A stretch of 64,000 nucleotides of DNA, from the NCBI GenBank assembly GCA_002069785.1, contig MWCA01000011.1, forward strand, positions 1 to 64,000. Direction: 5' to 3'. This DNA is from Lentisphaerae bacterium ADurb.Bin242 (lineage in GTDB: Bacteria; Verrucomicrobiota; Lentisphaeria; Victivallales; UBA1829). Made by a program: the position numbers and the translations under genes. Positions 44,645 to 53,991 of this stretch are shown here, piece after piece. The first letter of the stretch is position 1. Each line of letters begins with the position of its first letter. A model generated the notes under the pieces. It was given only the letters and a program-made list of their open reading frames with translations, did no database searches and was not told the origin of the DNA.

Positions 44645-46114
44645 TCAGAGGTCCATCACCCGGTCAAGCCGCTGACAGCCGATCCTCATGACCGGCAGCG
44701 TTTCCGTGAAGCCGAACCGCTCTTTCGTCCGCCGCAAATCCGCCTCGTCTCCGCTGATGATGTATTTCGGCCCCGGAATCTCCTGAAAACGCAGCCTTTT
44801 CGGACGGTTCAGCGTATCCATCAGAAGCACTCCCTCCGGGAAGTCCATCACGGAAGACGCGAAAATCAGCGAGGGCGCGTCCGCGTCAAACGTGACGAAC
44901 ACATGAAGCGCTTCCCCCTCTTTGAGCTTTTCGTTCAGAAAGGACAAGATTTTCTGCGGCTTGAAAGAGTCCCGGGCATAGTAGGGCATCAGGAAGTCAT
45001 CCCGTTTCCCGCTTTCCCCGAACAGAATCCGGCTCGCGGTCTCGGAGCGCTCTTGAAAAAGAAGAATGCAGAAAACCCCCTGTAAAAGGAAAGGCGCCAG
45101 CAGAAAAATGCGTCTGTTCTCCATTTTCCGGAGATAAGCGCAGAGCATATGCGACAGCAGGAAAAGCCAGACCGCCGTCAGCGGGAAAAACACCCTCGGG
45201 AACGGAGGCGTCCGGAAAAAACAGTACACCCCCGCGGGAATCAGGAAGATCAGCAGGCCGCAGACGCAATTCCAGCGAAGTTTCGGAATCTTTTTCCAGA
45301 TCCGGAACGCACCCGCAAGACAAAACGGCAGGAATCCCGCGAAAATCAGCCCCGTCACCACGTACAGATTCGCGGCCGCCGCAGACGCGGAATGCCAGCC
45401 TTCCCCCAGCCGGATGCAGCCGATGAACTTTTCCAGAATCGGCAGATAAAATACCGCCAGCGCGACCACCGGACACACAAACAGAAAGAGGCTCCGCCGG
45501 ATTCCGCCGGGTCCGCGCCGCATCAGCGCCGGAAGGAAAAACAGGGCGGCCGCCTCCATCGCGGCCAGATTCGTGGGCGCGGTCCCGGCCGACAGCAGGC
45601 AGAGCGCAAAGTACAGCACGTACTGCCGGAACCGGGGCGCCCTGAGGATTTTCTCCCCGCAGAGCATCAGCAGCACCGTCAGGAAAAATCCAAGGCTGTA
45701 TCCGCGCACGCCCGTTGAAAACAGCGCAAAGGTCATGCTGACGGAGAAAAAGGCCGGAAGCGCCGTTCCCGCGAGAATCCCGCAGGAACGCAGCAGTCTC
45801 CGGCACAGAAGAAAAACGGCCGCCGCGCCGAAAATCATCGGGGGAATCCGGAAAAAATAATAGGGATAGTTCATTACGCTTCCGACCGTGGAATACCAGA
45901 GCTTTTCGAGCAGCGTGAACACAATGTGGTTGTTCGGAATTTCATATGAGAAATAAATCCGTTCCAGCGGCAATTTCATCAGCAGCTGGACCGTCAGGAC
46001 TTCGTCGAACCAGAGCATCCGGAAGAACAGCCAGAAGGAGGAAAACACCGCGACCGCGCACACGAACCACGGCAGCACTTTCTTCCAGTGCGCGTATTGG
46101 ACGTTGATTCTCAT
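44645..46114 (-). CDS. Polytopic membrane glycosyltransferase-like protein (GT39/ArnT-like)
   Basis: A 489-aa integral membrane protein. About eleven hydrophobic segments span residues 10-350, and a soluble periplasmic domain occupies about 370-489. The first loop carries FDEVLTVQLLM, the acidic motif position of dolichyl-phosphate-mannose-type GT-C transferases. The family (PMT/GT39, ArnT) transfers sugars from lipid carriers to proteins or lipids in the periplasm. No substrate can be assigned. It lies 30 bp after the SBP gene on the same strand, but the two have no known functional tie. Confidence 0.72.
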   Translation of the reverse strand: MRINVQYAHWKKVLPWFVCAVAVFSSFWLFFRMLWFDEVLTVQLLMKLPLERIYFSYEIPNNHIVFTLLEKLWYSTVGSVMNYPYYFFRIPPMIFGAAAVFLLCRRLLRSCGILAGTALPAFFSVSMTFALFSTGVRGYSLGFFLTVLLMLCGEKILRAPRFRQYVLYFALCLLSAGTAPTNLAAMEAAALFFLPALMRRGPGGIRRSLFLFVCPVVALAVFYLPILEKFIGCIRLGEGWHSASAAAANLYVVTGLIFAGFLPFCLAGAFRIWKKIPKLRWNCVCGLLIFLIPAGVYCFFRTPPFPRVFFPLTAVWLFLLSHMLCAYLRKMENRRIFLLAPFLLQGVFCILLFQERSETASRILFGESGKRDDFLMPYYARDSFKPQKILSFLNEKLKEGEALHVFVTFDADAPSLIFASSVMDFPEGVLLMDTLNRPKRLRFQEIPGPKYIISGDEADLRRTKERFGFTETLPVMRIGCQRLDRVMDL

Positions 46115-46144
46115 GATCCCCGGAGTTTCCCTCTTTGGACGCCT

Positions 46145-48001
46145 TTACGGAATCGGAAGCTGACGATCCGCATCCACCCACAGGATGCTCTGCGGAATTC
46201 CGCCGTGAAACAGCCGGACGTTGTTGTACCGGGAGTGGATGACGGTCAGGTTGAACGGCGAAAATAAAAACAGGTACGGTTCTTCCTCATGGATCAGCCG
46301 GTGAAACGCATGATACAGTTTCGTGCGTTCCGCGGGGTCGAAACACACCCGGATCCGGTCGATCAGCTCATCCGCCTGCTTGTTGACAAACCCGATGTGA
46401 TTGCTGGAGGCGGCCTGCTCCGCCTCCGACGAATACCAGAGCTGATACGGATCGGGCTTGAGCGTGCCGGTCCACCCCAGCGCGCAGGCGTCGAACTGCT
46501 TCTTTTCGAGACGCTGGACCAGGACGGACCACTCGATCCCCAGCAGTTCCATCTGGACTCCGGCTTTCTTCATGTCCTCCTTGATGACCGGAAGCATTTT
46601 CTGATAGGTGACGCCCGTATTCGGGAAGACCACGGTGAACCGGAGTTTCCGTCCGTCCTTTTCGAGAACCCCGTCGTTGTCGGTGTCCTTCCAGCCGGCT
46701 TCCGCCAGCAGCGCGGAGGCCTTCTTCACATCGAAGGAATACGGCAGGATCGACGGATCGTAGGCCGCGCTCTGTTTCGGGAAGGGACCGGAAACCGGCG
46801 TGGCGAGGTCGAAGAAAATCTCTTTCAGGATTTTTTCGCGGTTGACCAGATGGCTCAGCGCCTGCCGGACCCTCCTGTCCTGAAAGACCGGATTTTTGAG
46901 GTTGAGGCCGATGTAGTTGTATGCCGAACCCGGATAAGCGTATTTTTTCAGGAAGCCGTCTTTGCCGAATTCGGGGGACGAAGTGCGGTTGACCCACTGG
47001 TCGGGCGTGAGGTTGTCCATGTCCAGCTCCTTGGAAAGCAGCGCCTGGAGGCGGGTGTTCGGATGCTGGATGATGTCGAACGCGACCGTTTCGATCGGAG
47101 GCATGATCCCGAGCTGGCGCCCGTAGTAATTCTCGAAGCGGCGCAGCAGAATCCGTTTGCCCTTCTCCCATTTTTCGAAACGGTAGGGACCGCATCCGAC
47201 CAGCATCCGGTTCCGGGCGTGGTCGTCGTTGAACTTCTTCCCGTCGAACGGCCCTTCGTAGGCGTGATACAGATGACGGGGCAGGGGAAGAAGCGAAAGC
47301 GTCATGTCCTCGATCAGGAAATACGGCCGGCTCCAGACCGCCTCGAATTCATAGTCGCCGAGGAGGTTGACCGATTCGAGGTCCTTGTAGTAGACCCGGA
47401 GCGGGGCGCAGTCGACTTCCGGATTCTTGATCACATCCGCATAGAACTTCACGTCGTGCGCGGTGACTTCCCTGTTTTTCCATTCCTTTCCGGTGACCGG
47501 GTCCTTGAAGTCGTGCCACAGCACGCCCTTGCGCAGCTTGACGCGAATCCGCCGCCTGTCGGGGGACATCGACCAGGATTCCGCCAGCAGCGGCTCGAAA
47601 TTCCCCTCGCCCTTGTCCTTGAAATTCCGTTCGGCGAGGGAGTCGGTGACTTTTCCCCAGACCTGGGAAACATAGGCGTCGTTGTTGATCAGCATGTTCA
47701 TGTTGCCGACATCCGCGCCGAAGGCCGTGATCAGGCGTCCGCCCTCGACGGCCTTCGGGTCGAAATACTCCGCGTTCGCCGCCGGAACTCCGCTCTTCCC
47801 CATCCGCAAATCCGAAGAATCCGGACTTCCGGCACCCGGCCGGACGGACGATATTTTCGATTCCATTCTTTTGACGGTTCTCGTGAGTTCCTCCAGCGCA
47901 TAGCGGTGACGGTCGATCGCCGTCACAACCACCACGCTCATCGCAAGGGCAAATATGAAAAACAAGGTCATAATCACATTCAGGTAGGTATTCTTATTCA
48001 T
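46145..48001 (-). CDS. Membrane-anchored family 5 ABC solute-binding protein
   Basis: A 618-aa peptide-type (OppA/DppA) binding protein. It starts with an uncleaved-looking N-terminal helix (MNKNTYLNVIMTLFFIFALAMSV...), followed by a short coiled region and the SBP_bac_5 domain (about 90-600), with ESWSMSPDRRRIRVKLRKGV, VYYKDLESV, NYIGLNLKNPVFQDRRVRQA and WKDTDNDGVLE. ATG 48001 was chosen because AAAGGA lies 5 nt upstream; the frame is open further but lacks homology. The membrane anchor replaces a lipobox. No permease or ATPase adjoins it; the OppC-like permease at 21 kb is the only relative here. It has its own promoter, divergent from rhaA. Confidence 0.83.
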   Translation of the reverse strand: MNKNTYLNVIMTLFFIFALAMSVVVVTAIDRHRYALEELTRTVKRMESKISSVRPGAGSPDSSDLRMGKSGVPAANAEYFDPKAVEGGRLITAFGADVGNMNMLINNDAYVSQVWGKVTDSLAERNFKDKGEGNFEPLLAESWSMSPDRRRIRVKLRKGVLWHDFKDPVTGKEWKNREVTAHDVKFYADVIKNPEVDCAPLRVYYKDLESVNLLGDYEFEAVWSRPYFLIEDMTLSLLPLPRHLYHAYEGPFDGKKFNDDHARNRMLVGCGPYRFEKWEKGKRILLRRFENYYGRQLGIMPPIETVAFDIIQHPNTRLQALLSKELDMDNLTPDQWVNRTSSPEFGKDGFLKKYAYPGSAYNYIGLNLKNPVFQDRRVRQALSHLVNREKILKEIFFDLATPVSGPFPKQSAAYDPSILPYSFDVKKASALLAEAGWKDTDNDGVLEKDGRKLRFTVVFPNTGVTYQKMLPVIKEDMKKAGVQMELLGIEWSVLVQRLEKKQFDACALGWTGTLKPDPYQLWYSSEAEQAASSNHIGFVNKQADELIDRIRVCFDPAERTKLYHAFHRLIHEEEPYLFLFSPFNLTVIHSRYNNVRLFHGGIPQSILWVDADRQLPIP

Positions 48002-48082
48002 TTCATTCCTTTCCGGTTCAACGCCGTCGTGTCCCATTCTTTCCCGTCCCGGTGAAAAGACGGGCGGGGGTATTTTCCGGTA

Positions 48083-48129
48083 ATTATATTCCCTTTTTGC
48101 TTGAAAAACAAGCCGCCGGAGGATAAAGT
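48083..48129. promoter_or_regulatory. Overlapping divergent promoters (SBP gene minus, rhaA plus)
   Basis: Plus strand: TTGAAA (48101-48106) and TAAAGT (48124-48129), 17 bp apart, for rhaA. Minus strand: TTGTTT (48106-48111) and a perfect TATAAT (48083-48088), 17 bp apart, for the binding-protein gene. The two -35 boxes share a base, and an inverted repeat GCTTG-AAAAA-CAAGC (48099-48113) covers them. One regulator could control both. Confidence 0.55.
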
Positions 48130-48177
48130 TTTCCAGATATTCGCAAAATTCCACCCTCTTTCTGAAAGGACTGTTTC

Positions 48178-49434
48178 ATGGGAGCCATTGAAAAATCGTA
48201 TCTTGCGGCAAAAGAACAATACGCTTCGGCTGGAGTCGACACGGATTCCGTTCTGGAACGGCTCCGGAAAGTCAGCCTCTGCATCCATGCGTGGCAGGGC
48301 GACGATGTCGTCGGGTTCGAAAATACCGACCATCCGCTCACCGGCGGCTGCCAGGTCACCGGCAATTATCCCGGACGCGCCCGGACCGCCGATGAACTCC
48401 GCAAAGACCTGGACGCCGCTCTCCGTCTGATTCCCGGCAAACACCGGGTCGGCCTTCAGGGACATCAGGTGGACCGCATGTTCCCCGGCGTCGACCGCGA
48501 CGCCTACACCATCGAAAATTTCTCCTCCTGGCTGGACTGGGCGAAAAGCCGCAGAATCGGCATGGATATCGCCCCCGCGTTCTACTCCCATCCCAAGCTC
48601 GACCACGGCTTGTCCCTCTCCCATCCCGACCGCGCTGTCCGTAAATTCTGGATCGATCACGGCATCGCCTGCCGCAAAATCGGCGCCGCGTTCGGAAAAG
48701 CCCTCGGCACTCCCGCCGTCTGTAATTTCTGGGCTCCGGACGGCTTCAAGGACATCCCAGGCGACCGTTTTTCTCCCCGTCTGCGCCTGATGAAATCGCT
48801 GGAGGAATGCTTCGCGGAAAAAATTTCCCCGAAACTGGAACGCGACGCCGTCGAATCCAAGCTCTTCGGGATCGGGACCGAGTCCTGCACCGTCGGCTCC
48901 CATGAGTTCTACATGCTCTTCGCCGCAAAACACAACAAGATGCTTTGTCTCGACACCGGCCACTTCCATCCGACCGAATCCGTCGCCGACAAGCTTTCCG
49001 CCATCTTCTGCATGATGGATGAACTCCTCCTCCATGTCAGCCGCGGCGTCCGCTGGGACAGCGACCACGTTCTGGTCCTCAACGACGAACTTCTCGCGAT
49101 TGGACGGGAGGCCTCCGTTTACGGCTGCCTGGACAAAATTCACATCTCGCTGGATTATTTCGACGCCAGCATCAACCGCATCGCCGCATGGGTCATCGGC
49201 AGCCGCAACATGCAGAAGGCCCTCCTGATCGGAATGCTCGAACCGCAGGACATCCGGGAGTATGAGAAGAAATGGAATTTCACCGCCCGCCTCGCCGCGG
49301 AGGAAAGCGCAAAAACCCTCCCGTGGGGCGACGTCTGGCGCTGTTTCTGCCTGAAAAACGATGTCCCGCAGGACACGGATTTCATGCGTGAAATCAACGC
49401 CTACGAAAAGAAGGTTCTGGCCGTCCGCAAATGA
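48178..49434 (+). CDS. rhaA: L-rhamnose isomerase
   Basis: A 418-aa cytoplasmic metal-dependent aldose-ketose isomerase that converts L-rhamnose to L-rhamnulose; length matches E. coli RhaA (419). The N-terminal VSLCIHAWQGDDVVGFE, GGCQVTGNYPGRART, GLQGHQVDR and LCLDTGHFHPTE blocks are the family signature. The TESCTVGSHEFY segment carries metal or substrate ligands. AAAGGA lies 8 nt before the ATG at 48178. No rhamnulokinase or rhamnulose-phosphate aldolase is adjacent. A GH106-like enzyme and a GntR-controlled glycan locus nearby suggest rhamnose-containing polysaccharides as the source. Confidence 0.94.
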   Translation: MGAIEKSYLAAKEQYASAGVDTDSVLERLRKVSLCIHAWQGDDVVGFENTDHPLTGGCQVTGNYPGRARTADELRKDLDAALRLIPGKHRVGLQGHQVDRMFPGVDRDAYTIENFSSWLDWAKSRRIGMDIAPAFYSHPKLDHGLSLSHPDRAVRKFWIDHGIACRKIGAAFGKALGTPAVCNFWAPDGFKDIPGDRFSPRLRLMKSLEECFAEKISPKLERDAVESKLFGIGTESCTVGSHEFYMLFAAKHNKMLCLDTGHFHPTESVADKLSAIFCMMDELLLHVSRGVRWDSDHVLVLNDELLAIGREASVYGCLDKIHISLDYFDASINRIAAWVIGSRNMQKALLIGMLEPQDIREYEKKWNFTARLAAEESAKTLPWGDVWRCFCLKNDVPQDTDFMREINAYEKKVLAVRK

Positions 49435-49524
49435 CGGAACCTTTTTTACGCTCGATTTTCCGGAGTGACGGAAATCTGACGCCGGAAATGACGGAGTTGT
49501 AAAACCGGAGCCGGCGTCGGCCTT

Positions 49525-51687
49525 CTAATGGATTTCCGAACGCTTCCGCTCGAACGGAGGCGTTTCGGAAAGGGTCTGCGCATAGGCGTTGAGCGTGTTG
49601 TCCCGGAGATTCTCCAGCTGCCGGATTTTCCAGCGCAGATGCCAGGCCCCGCCGACATAATCCATGCGGGGCTCCCAGCCGAGCGCGGAATCGTTGTCCG
49701 CATACGGAAGGACCGCTTTCACGTTCTCCAGTTCGGCGGCAATGATCTTTTTCATGTCGCCGATCATTTCCAGCGCGCGTTCCAGATCGGGTTCGATCTC
49801 GATCCGGCGGTTCAGGATGAACCATCTCTTGGTATGGAGCATCGTGCGGAGGGCGGCCCCGAAGAATTTTCCGACGCCGAGAATCTTTTCCGCGTTCCTT
49901 TTCTTGAACTCCGGAACGGACGCCAGCGCCTCCTCCATGAGAGCCTCCCCCTTCTCCCACAGCGGCAGCACTTTCGTCTCCAGATGGCGGATGTCCTCGT
50001 GCATCATGCGGCCGCAGGCGGTGCCGCCGAAAACCATTTCGGGGAAATAGGCCGGATGAATCAGCCGTGCGCCGAAGCTGTTCAGCGGGGTCATGGGATA
50101 CTTCATGTCCTGCTCCACAAACGGATAAAGATAAGGCAGGAAAACCAGCGGATAGGCGGCGCCGACGCGGAGCGGTCCGCACTGGTCGCCGAAACTGGGA
50201 GCATAATAATTCATGGATTCGCTCCAGAGCGCCCAGGCTTCGACCGCCTTGTCCGCGCTCTCCTCGCAGAAGTCGCGGACGGCAATCCTGCGCAGGATAT
50301 CCCCCATATCGCATTCGGGCGACCAGAAGCTCCATTTGGAGCATTCGGCGATAACGCCGGGATACCAGCCGAAATGGTGGGAATCCATCAGTCCGGAGAG
50401 CCCCTGGTTCCGCCGGGAGCGGTGGATGCCTTCATACCGTTTGAACCACTGCTGCGGAACCGGGATATACGGGACCGTCCCGAGGTCCCAGGTGCGTCCG
50501 GCGGTGTTGGTCATGGAATAAAGCCGGAGGTTCGCTTCATGGGCGGCATCGGCCTGGACATCGTAGCTCCGGCTCGGTCCCGGAAACGTGATGGAATAAT
50601 CGGGCTGCATGACGGTATGATGCTCGAAACGGCGTTGTTCGTACATCTCGAACGTCGCCATCAGGGAAACATCCCCGGACAGATGCAGAACCATTTCGCG
50701 CTGGGCCTCCTGCGGAGAACGGCCGAATCCGTAGGTCCAGAAAATGATGTCCGCCTCCGGGTTGTATTTCCGGCAGGCGTTCTTCACCGCGTCCACCCAC
50801 TGGGGATAATCGCTGCACGGGAACCAGCCGGACCCGGGCTTGTCGCCGCAGATTCCCTGGGTGTAGGGGTTTTCACCTCCGGGAGTGGTCAGGTGGCTGT
50901 TCGCGCGCGGGTCTTTGGTTGGAAATTCGCACGATTCGCTGACAAGGATCAGCCCTTTCGCTTCGGGGGAATGCCGGAAGAGCGCCCCGAACCGGCTGTC
51001 GAAAAAGGCATCGGCGCCGGATTCGTCCGGATGCTTGTATCCATCGAGATAACTGTAAAAATAAGTATCGAGCCCATATTCCAGGCCGCGCCGGATCAGG
51101 GAATGGAAGTCCAGCGGCCCCTGCCGGGTCATGTCGGGCCCGGTCACGAACAGGATGATGGAGTCGAACCCGGCGTGCGCGATCCGGGAAAGCTGGGCGT
51201 CGGGGAACTGGTCTAGCCCATACCCGGAGTGGGTCATGCGGGGAGAAAAAAGAGGTTCGCGGCGGATGACTTTTCCGGTCCGTTCGAGGATCGGCTGTTC
51301 GCGGAGATTCATCAGGTCTTCCAGGAAATAGCCGCCGTTGGCCGCTCCGATCCAGGAATCGCCGAGGAGGGTGACGCGGTCGGCCGTGACCTCATAATCG
51401 TATCCGCGGCCGCGGGATTGGGTGTCTTTTTCGGAAAAGACGATGCTCCGGAGAGCCGTCTCCGCCTCGATTTTCAAGGAAAGGTTCATGCTGACGAGCA
51501 GATAATTCTGGAAATCGAGCGTGGCCCGTGTCAGTCCGGCGGAAGCCGTTTCCGGCAGCACGATCCGCCAAGATTCGTCCAGCTTCACTTCATTTTTCCG
51601 GCACGGAGGCGCCTGGGGATTCCGGCGGTCCGGCGAATGCACCTGTTCGAGAAATTTCCGGAACTCATAGGGGACTTCTGTTTTCAT
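49525..51687 (-). CDS. Putative glycoside hydrolase, GH20/GH67-like N-terminal domain
   Basis: A 720-aa protein without a signal peptide. The N-terminal part (about 30-140) resembles the alpha/beta domain that precedes GH20, GH67 and GH84 barrels (VLPETASAG, ANGGYFLEDLM). A TIM-barrel-like region follows (about 150-420) with RMTHSGYGLDQFPD, ILFVTGPDM, LVSESCEFP, and IIFWTYGFGRSP, where a Glu could be catalytic. The C-terminus is mostly helical. It closely resembles the DUF4838-type enzymes of PVC bacteria in plan but not in obvious motifs. It is the last gene of the GntR-controlled operon. The activity is unknown. Confidence 0.65.
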   Translation of the reverse strand: MKTEVPYEFRKFLEQVHSPDRRNPQAPPCRKNEVKLDESWRIVLPETASAGLTRATLDFQNYLLVSMNLSLKIEAETALRSIVFSEKDTQSRGRGYDYEVTADRVTLLGDSWIGAANGGYFLEDLMNLREQPILERTGKVIRREPLFSPRMTHSGYGLDQFPDAQLSRIAHAGFDSIILFVTGPDMTRQGPLDFHSLIRRGLEYGLDTYFYSYLDGYKHPDESGADAFFDSRFGALFRHSPEAKGLILVSESCEFPTKDPRANSHLTTPGGENPYTQGICGDKPGSGWFPCSDYPQWVDAVKNACRKYNPEADIIFWTYGFGRSPQEAQREMVLHLSGDVSLMATFEMYEQRRFEHHTVMQPDYSITFPGPSRSYDVQADAAHEANLRLYSMTNTAGRTWDLGTVPYIPVPQQWFKRYEGIHRSRRNQGLSGLMDSHHFGWYPGVIAECSKWSFWSPECDMGDILRRIAVRDFCEESADKAVEAWALWSESMNYYAPSFGDQCGPLRVGAAYPLVFLPYLYPFVEQDMKYPMTPLNSFGARLIHPAYFPEMVFGGTACGRMMHEDIRHLETKVLPLWEKGEALMEEALASVPEFKKRNAEKILGVGKFFGAALRTMLHTKRWFILNRRIEIEPDLERALEMIGDMKKIIAAELENVKAVLPYADNDSALGWEPRMDYVGGAWHLRWKIRQLENLRDNTLNAYAQTLSETPPFERKRSEIH

Positions 51688-51702
51688 CTTGCCGACATAT
51701 CC

Positions 51703-53991
51703 TTATTTTGCAATCATTTGCAGTTGTTTTTCCTCTCCGTTCAAAACCGTTTTTGCGACGATGGAGACTGTTTCCGGGCCTCTCACCCAGACCGCGCACT
51801 TTCCGTGAAACGCATTCGCATGCGGCAAGGGAAACGGCTTGACGGAAGTGGGATCGCCCGCATCGGCGGCCACGATTTTTCCGCTGCTCTCGAAGTCGAT
51901 CCGTCCGGACGCGTGCGGACACAGGTTGCCGTCGCGGTCGACAACGGAAACCGTCGCGAAGACCATTTCCCCGCACCGCTCCCATTCCATCTCCAGATGA
52001 TCGGGAGCGCCCGCCGTCCGGATTTCCGTCGAGGCGAGAATCTTTCCGTCGTCGTCCAGCGCGTTCACCTTCAATACGCCGGGCCGGTACGGCACCCGGC
52101 TCCAGACATGCCGGTATGTGCCGAAAAGTTTTTTGGGATTTTTCGCATGAACGCCGCAGGAAACGCCGTTCACAAAGAGTTCCACGCGCCGGAAGGAAGA
52201 GTAGCATTGCACGGGAATGCACTTTCCCTCGAAGCCCTCCCAATTCCAGTGAGGCATGAGATGCAGCACCTTCCGGTCCGTCCAGCGGGAGCGGTAGAGC
52301 CAAGCGCGGTCCTTTGGAATTCCGCAGAGGTCGAAAATGCCGTAGAACGAGCTGCGGACGGGCCACTCCTCCCGGTAGGGCGTGGGTTCGCCGAGATAGT
52401 CGAAACCGGTCCAGACGAATTCGCCCATGACGAACGGATTGTCGTCCTGTCCCTTGAATTCATGGTCGGGCGTGGTGGCGCCGGGGGAGTTGCAGAGGTC
52501 GAAGCTGTCGATCTGACGGTTTTCCTTGCGCCCGAGCTCCTCGAAAATATGACCGGAGTATTCACCGCGCGAACTGATCGTGGAGGCGCTTTCGGAGGAA
52601 TACACGGCGGCCTCCGGAAACGCGGCGTGATACTTCGAATAGATGTAGGGTTTGTAATTGAACCCCTTGACGTCGACGACGTCGAACAGCCCGCCCGTGA
52701 GGCTGTCGTCGACATTGTTGAGTCCCGCGGTCGTCGGGCGCGTCGGGTCCTCATCGTGACAGATGTCGCAGAGACGGCGAGCGACGGCGGGCCCCTCCGG
52801 ATAGTACTGCTCGTCGATCTCATTGCCGATGCTCCACATCATGACGCACGGATGGTTGGCGTCGCGCCGGATCATGTCGCGCAAGTCGCGTTCTCCCCAT
52901 TCATCGAACAGGAGATTGTATCCGCGGGGTGTTTTCGGCCGTTTCCACTCGTCGAAAGCCTCGCAGATGACCAGGAATCCGAGTTCGTCGCAGAGGTCGA
53001 GCATTTCGGGATCGGGCGGATTGTGGGAGGTCCGGATCGCGTTGCAGCCGATGGAGGCCAGAAGGTTCAGGCGGTGCCTCGTGATGTCGCGGTTCACCGC
53101 CGCGCCGACCAGCCCCAGATCGTGATGGAGGCACATCCCCTGAAACTTCATGGACACGCCGTTGATGAGAAATCCTTTGTCCGGATCGAATACAAGATCG
53201 CGGAATCCGAACCGGGTTTCGATCCGTTCCGAACCGAGAATTGAAACGATAGTATAAAGAACGGGAGAACCGGGCTGCCAGCGTTCCGCATTTTTGCACT
53301 CGAATTCCGTACGAAAATCCGTAACACCGGAAGAAGTCTCCGAAGACAATTCTTTCCCGGACGGATCGAGCAGAAGGGTTGTCAGAGGGACCTTTTTCCC
53401 TGTCGGGTTCTCGATGGAGGTGCGGAGGAAGACTTTGTCCCCTTCCGTATGAATCCGGATGCCGTGATACGCGATATGAACTGAATCCGTCACCGCCAGC
53501 CGGACATGACGGTAAATCCCGGCGCCCGGATACCAGCGGCTCGCCCTGGGAAGATTTTCCGCGCGGACGGCCAGCAGATTCTCTCCGTTCCGCACGAACG
53601 GCGTGAGGTCTACGGCGAAGGAGGCATAGCCGGAAGGGCGTCCGCCCGCACAGTGTCCGTTGCAGAAGACTTCGGAGCGGCTCATGATCCCGTCGAATTC
53701 GACGCGAACCGATTGTCCGGGCTTCCAGTCCAGCCGGAAGTGTTTCCGGTAGAATCCCCGCCCGACATGCGGAAGTCCGCCGGTCCGCCCCGGATGGCAA
53801 TACGTCGTGCGGACATTCCGTGTCGGATCGACGATCACGATCTCCGGATCGTTGTCCTTCGAGAACGGCCCGGCGATGGCCCAGTCGTGCGGAAGATCGA
53901 CGGTTTCCCAGGAATGGTCGTCCAGCGCTTCCCGTTCGAAGCCGTTCCTTTCCTCGCGCGTAAACAGCCAATTCTGTTCAAACGGATTCAC
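51703..53991 (-). CDS. GH2 family beta-galactosidase-like enzyme
   Basis: A 762-aa cytoplasmic-looking glycosidase. A sugar-binding jelly-roll (about 1-150) with LPHDWAI and GFYRKHF, an immunoglobulin-like domain (about 160-270), and a TIM barrel follow the GH2 order. The acid/base is Glu391 in WSIGNEID and the nucleophile is Glu524 in MGEFVWTGFDY. A C-terminal DUF4982-like beta domain (about 590-700) completes it. GTG 53991 overlaps the stop of the upstream pseudopilin frame by GTGA, so they were coupled; GGGAG lies about 9 nt upstream. Activity on beta-galactosides, beta-glucuronides or beta-mannosides cannot be separated by eye. Confidence 0.86.
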   Translation of the reverse strand: MNPFEQNWLFTREERNGFEREALDDHSWETVDLPHDWAIAGPFSKDNDPEIVIVDPTRNVRTTYCHPGRTGGLPHVGRGFYRKHFRLDWKPGQSVRVEFDGIMSRSEVFCNGHCAGGRPSGYASFAVDLTPFVRNGENLLAVRAENLPRASRWYPGAGIYRHVRLAVTDSVHIAYHGIRIHTEGDKVFLRTSIENPTGKKVPLTTLLLDPSGKELSSETSSGVTDFRTEFECKNAERWQPGSPVLYTIVSILGSERIETRFGFRDLVFDPDKGFLINGVSMKFQGMCLHHDLGLVGAAVNRDITRHRLNLLASIGCNAIRTSHNPPDPEMLDLCDELGFLVICEAFDEWKRPKTPRGYNLLFDEWGERDLRDMIRRDANHPCVMMWSIGNEIDEQYYPEGPAVARRLCDICHDEDPTRPTTAGLNNVDDSLTGGLFDVVDVKGFNYKPYIYSKYHAAFPEAAVYSSESASTISSRGEYSGHIFEELGRKENRQIDSFDLCNSPGATTPDHEFKGQDDNPFVMGEFVWTGFDYLGEPTPYREEWPVRSSFYGIFDLCGIPKDRAWLYRSRWTDRKVLHLMPHWNWEGFEGKCIPVQCYSSFRRVELFVNGVSCGVHAKNPKKLFGTYRHVWSRVPYRPGVLKVNALDDDGKILASTEIRTAGAPDHLEMEWERCGEMVFATVSVVDRDGNLCPHASGRIDFESSGKIVAADAGDPTSVKPFPLPHANAFHGKCAVWVRGPETVSIVAKTVLNGEEKQLQMIAK

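Noticed and set aside
48002..48154. 51-residue N-terminal extension of the binding-protein gene
   Set aside because: It would cross the promoter region; AAAGGA precedes ATG 48001 and the membrane helix starts there.
49435..49524. GC-rich gap between rhaA and the GH20/67-like gene as a terminator
   Set aside because: Contains CCGG-rich short repeats but no clear stem with a T-run.
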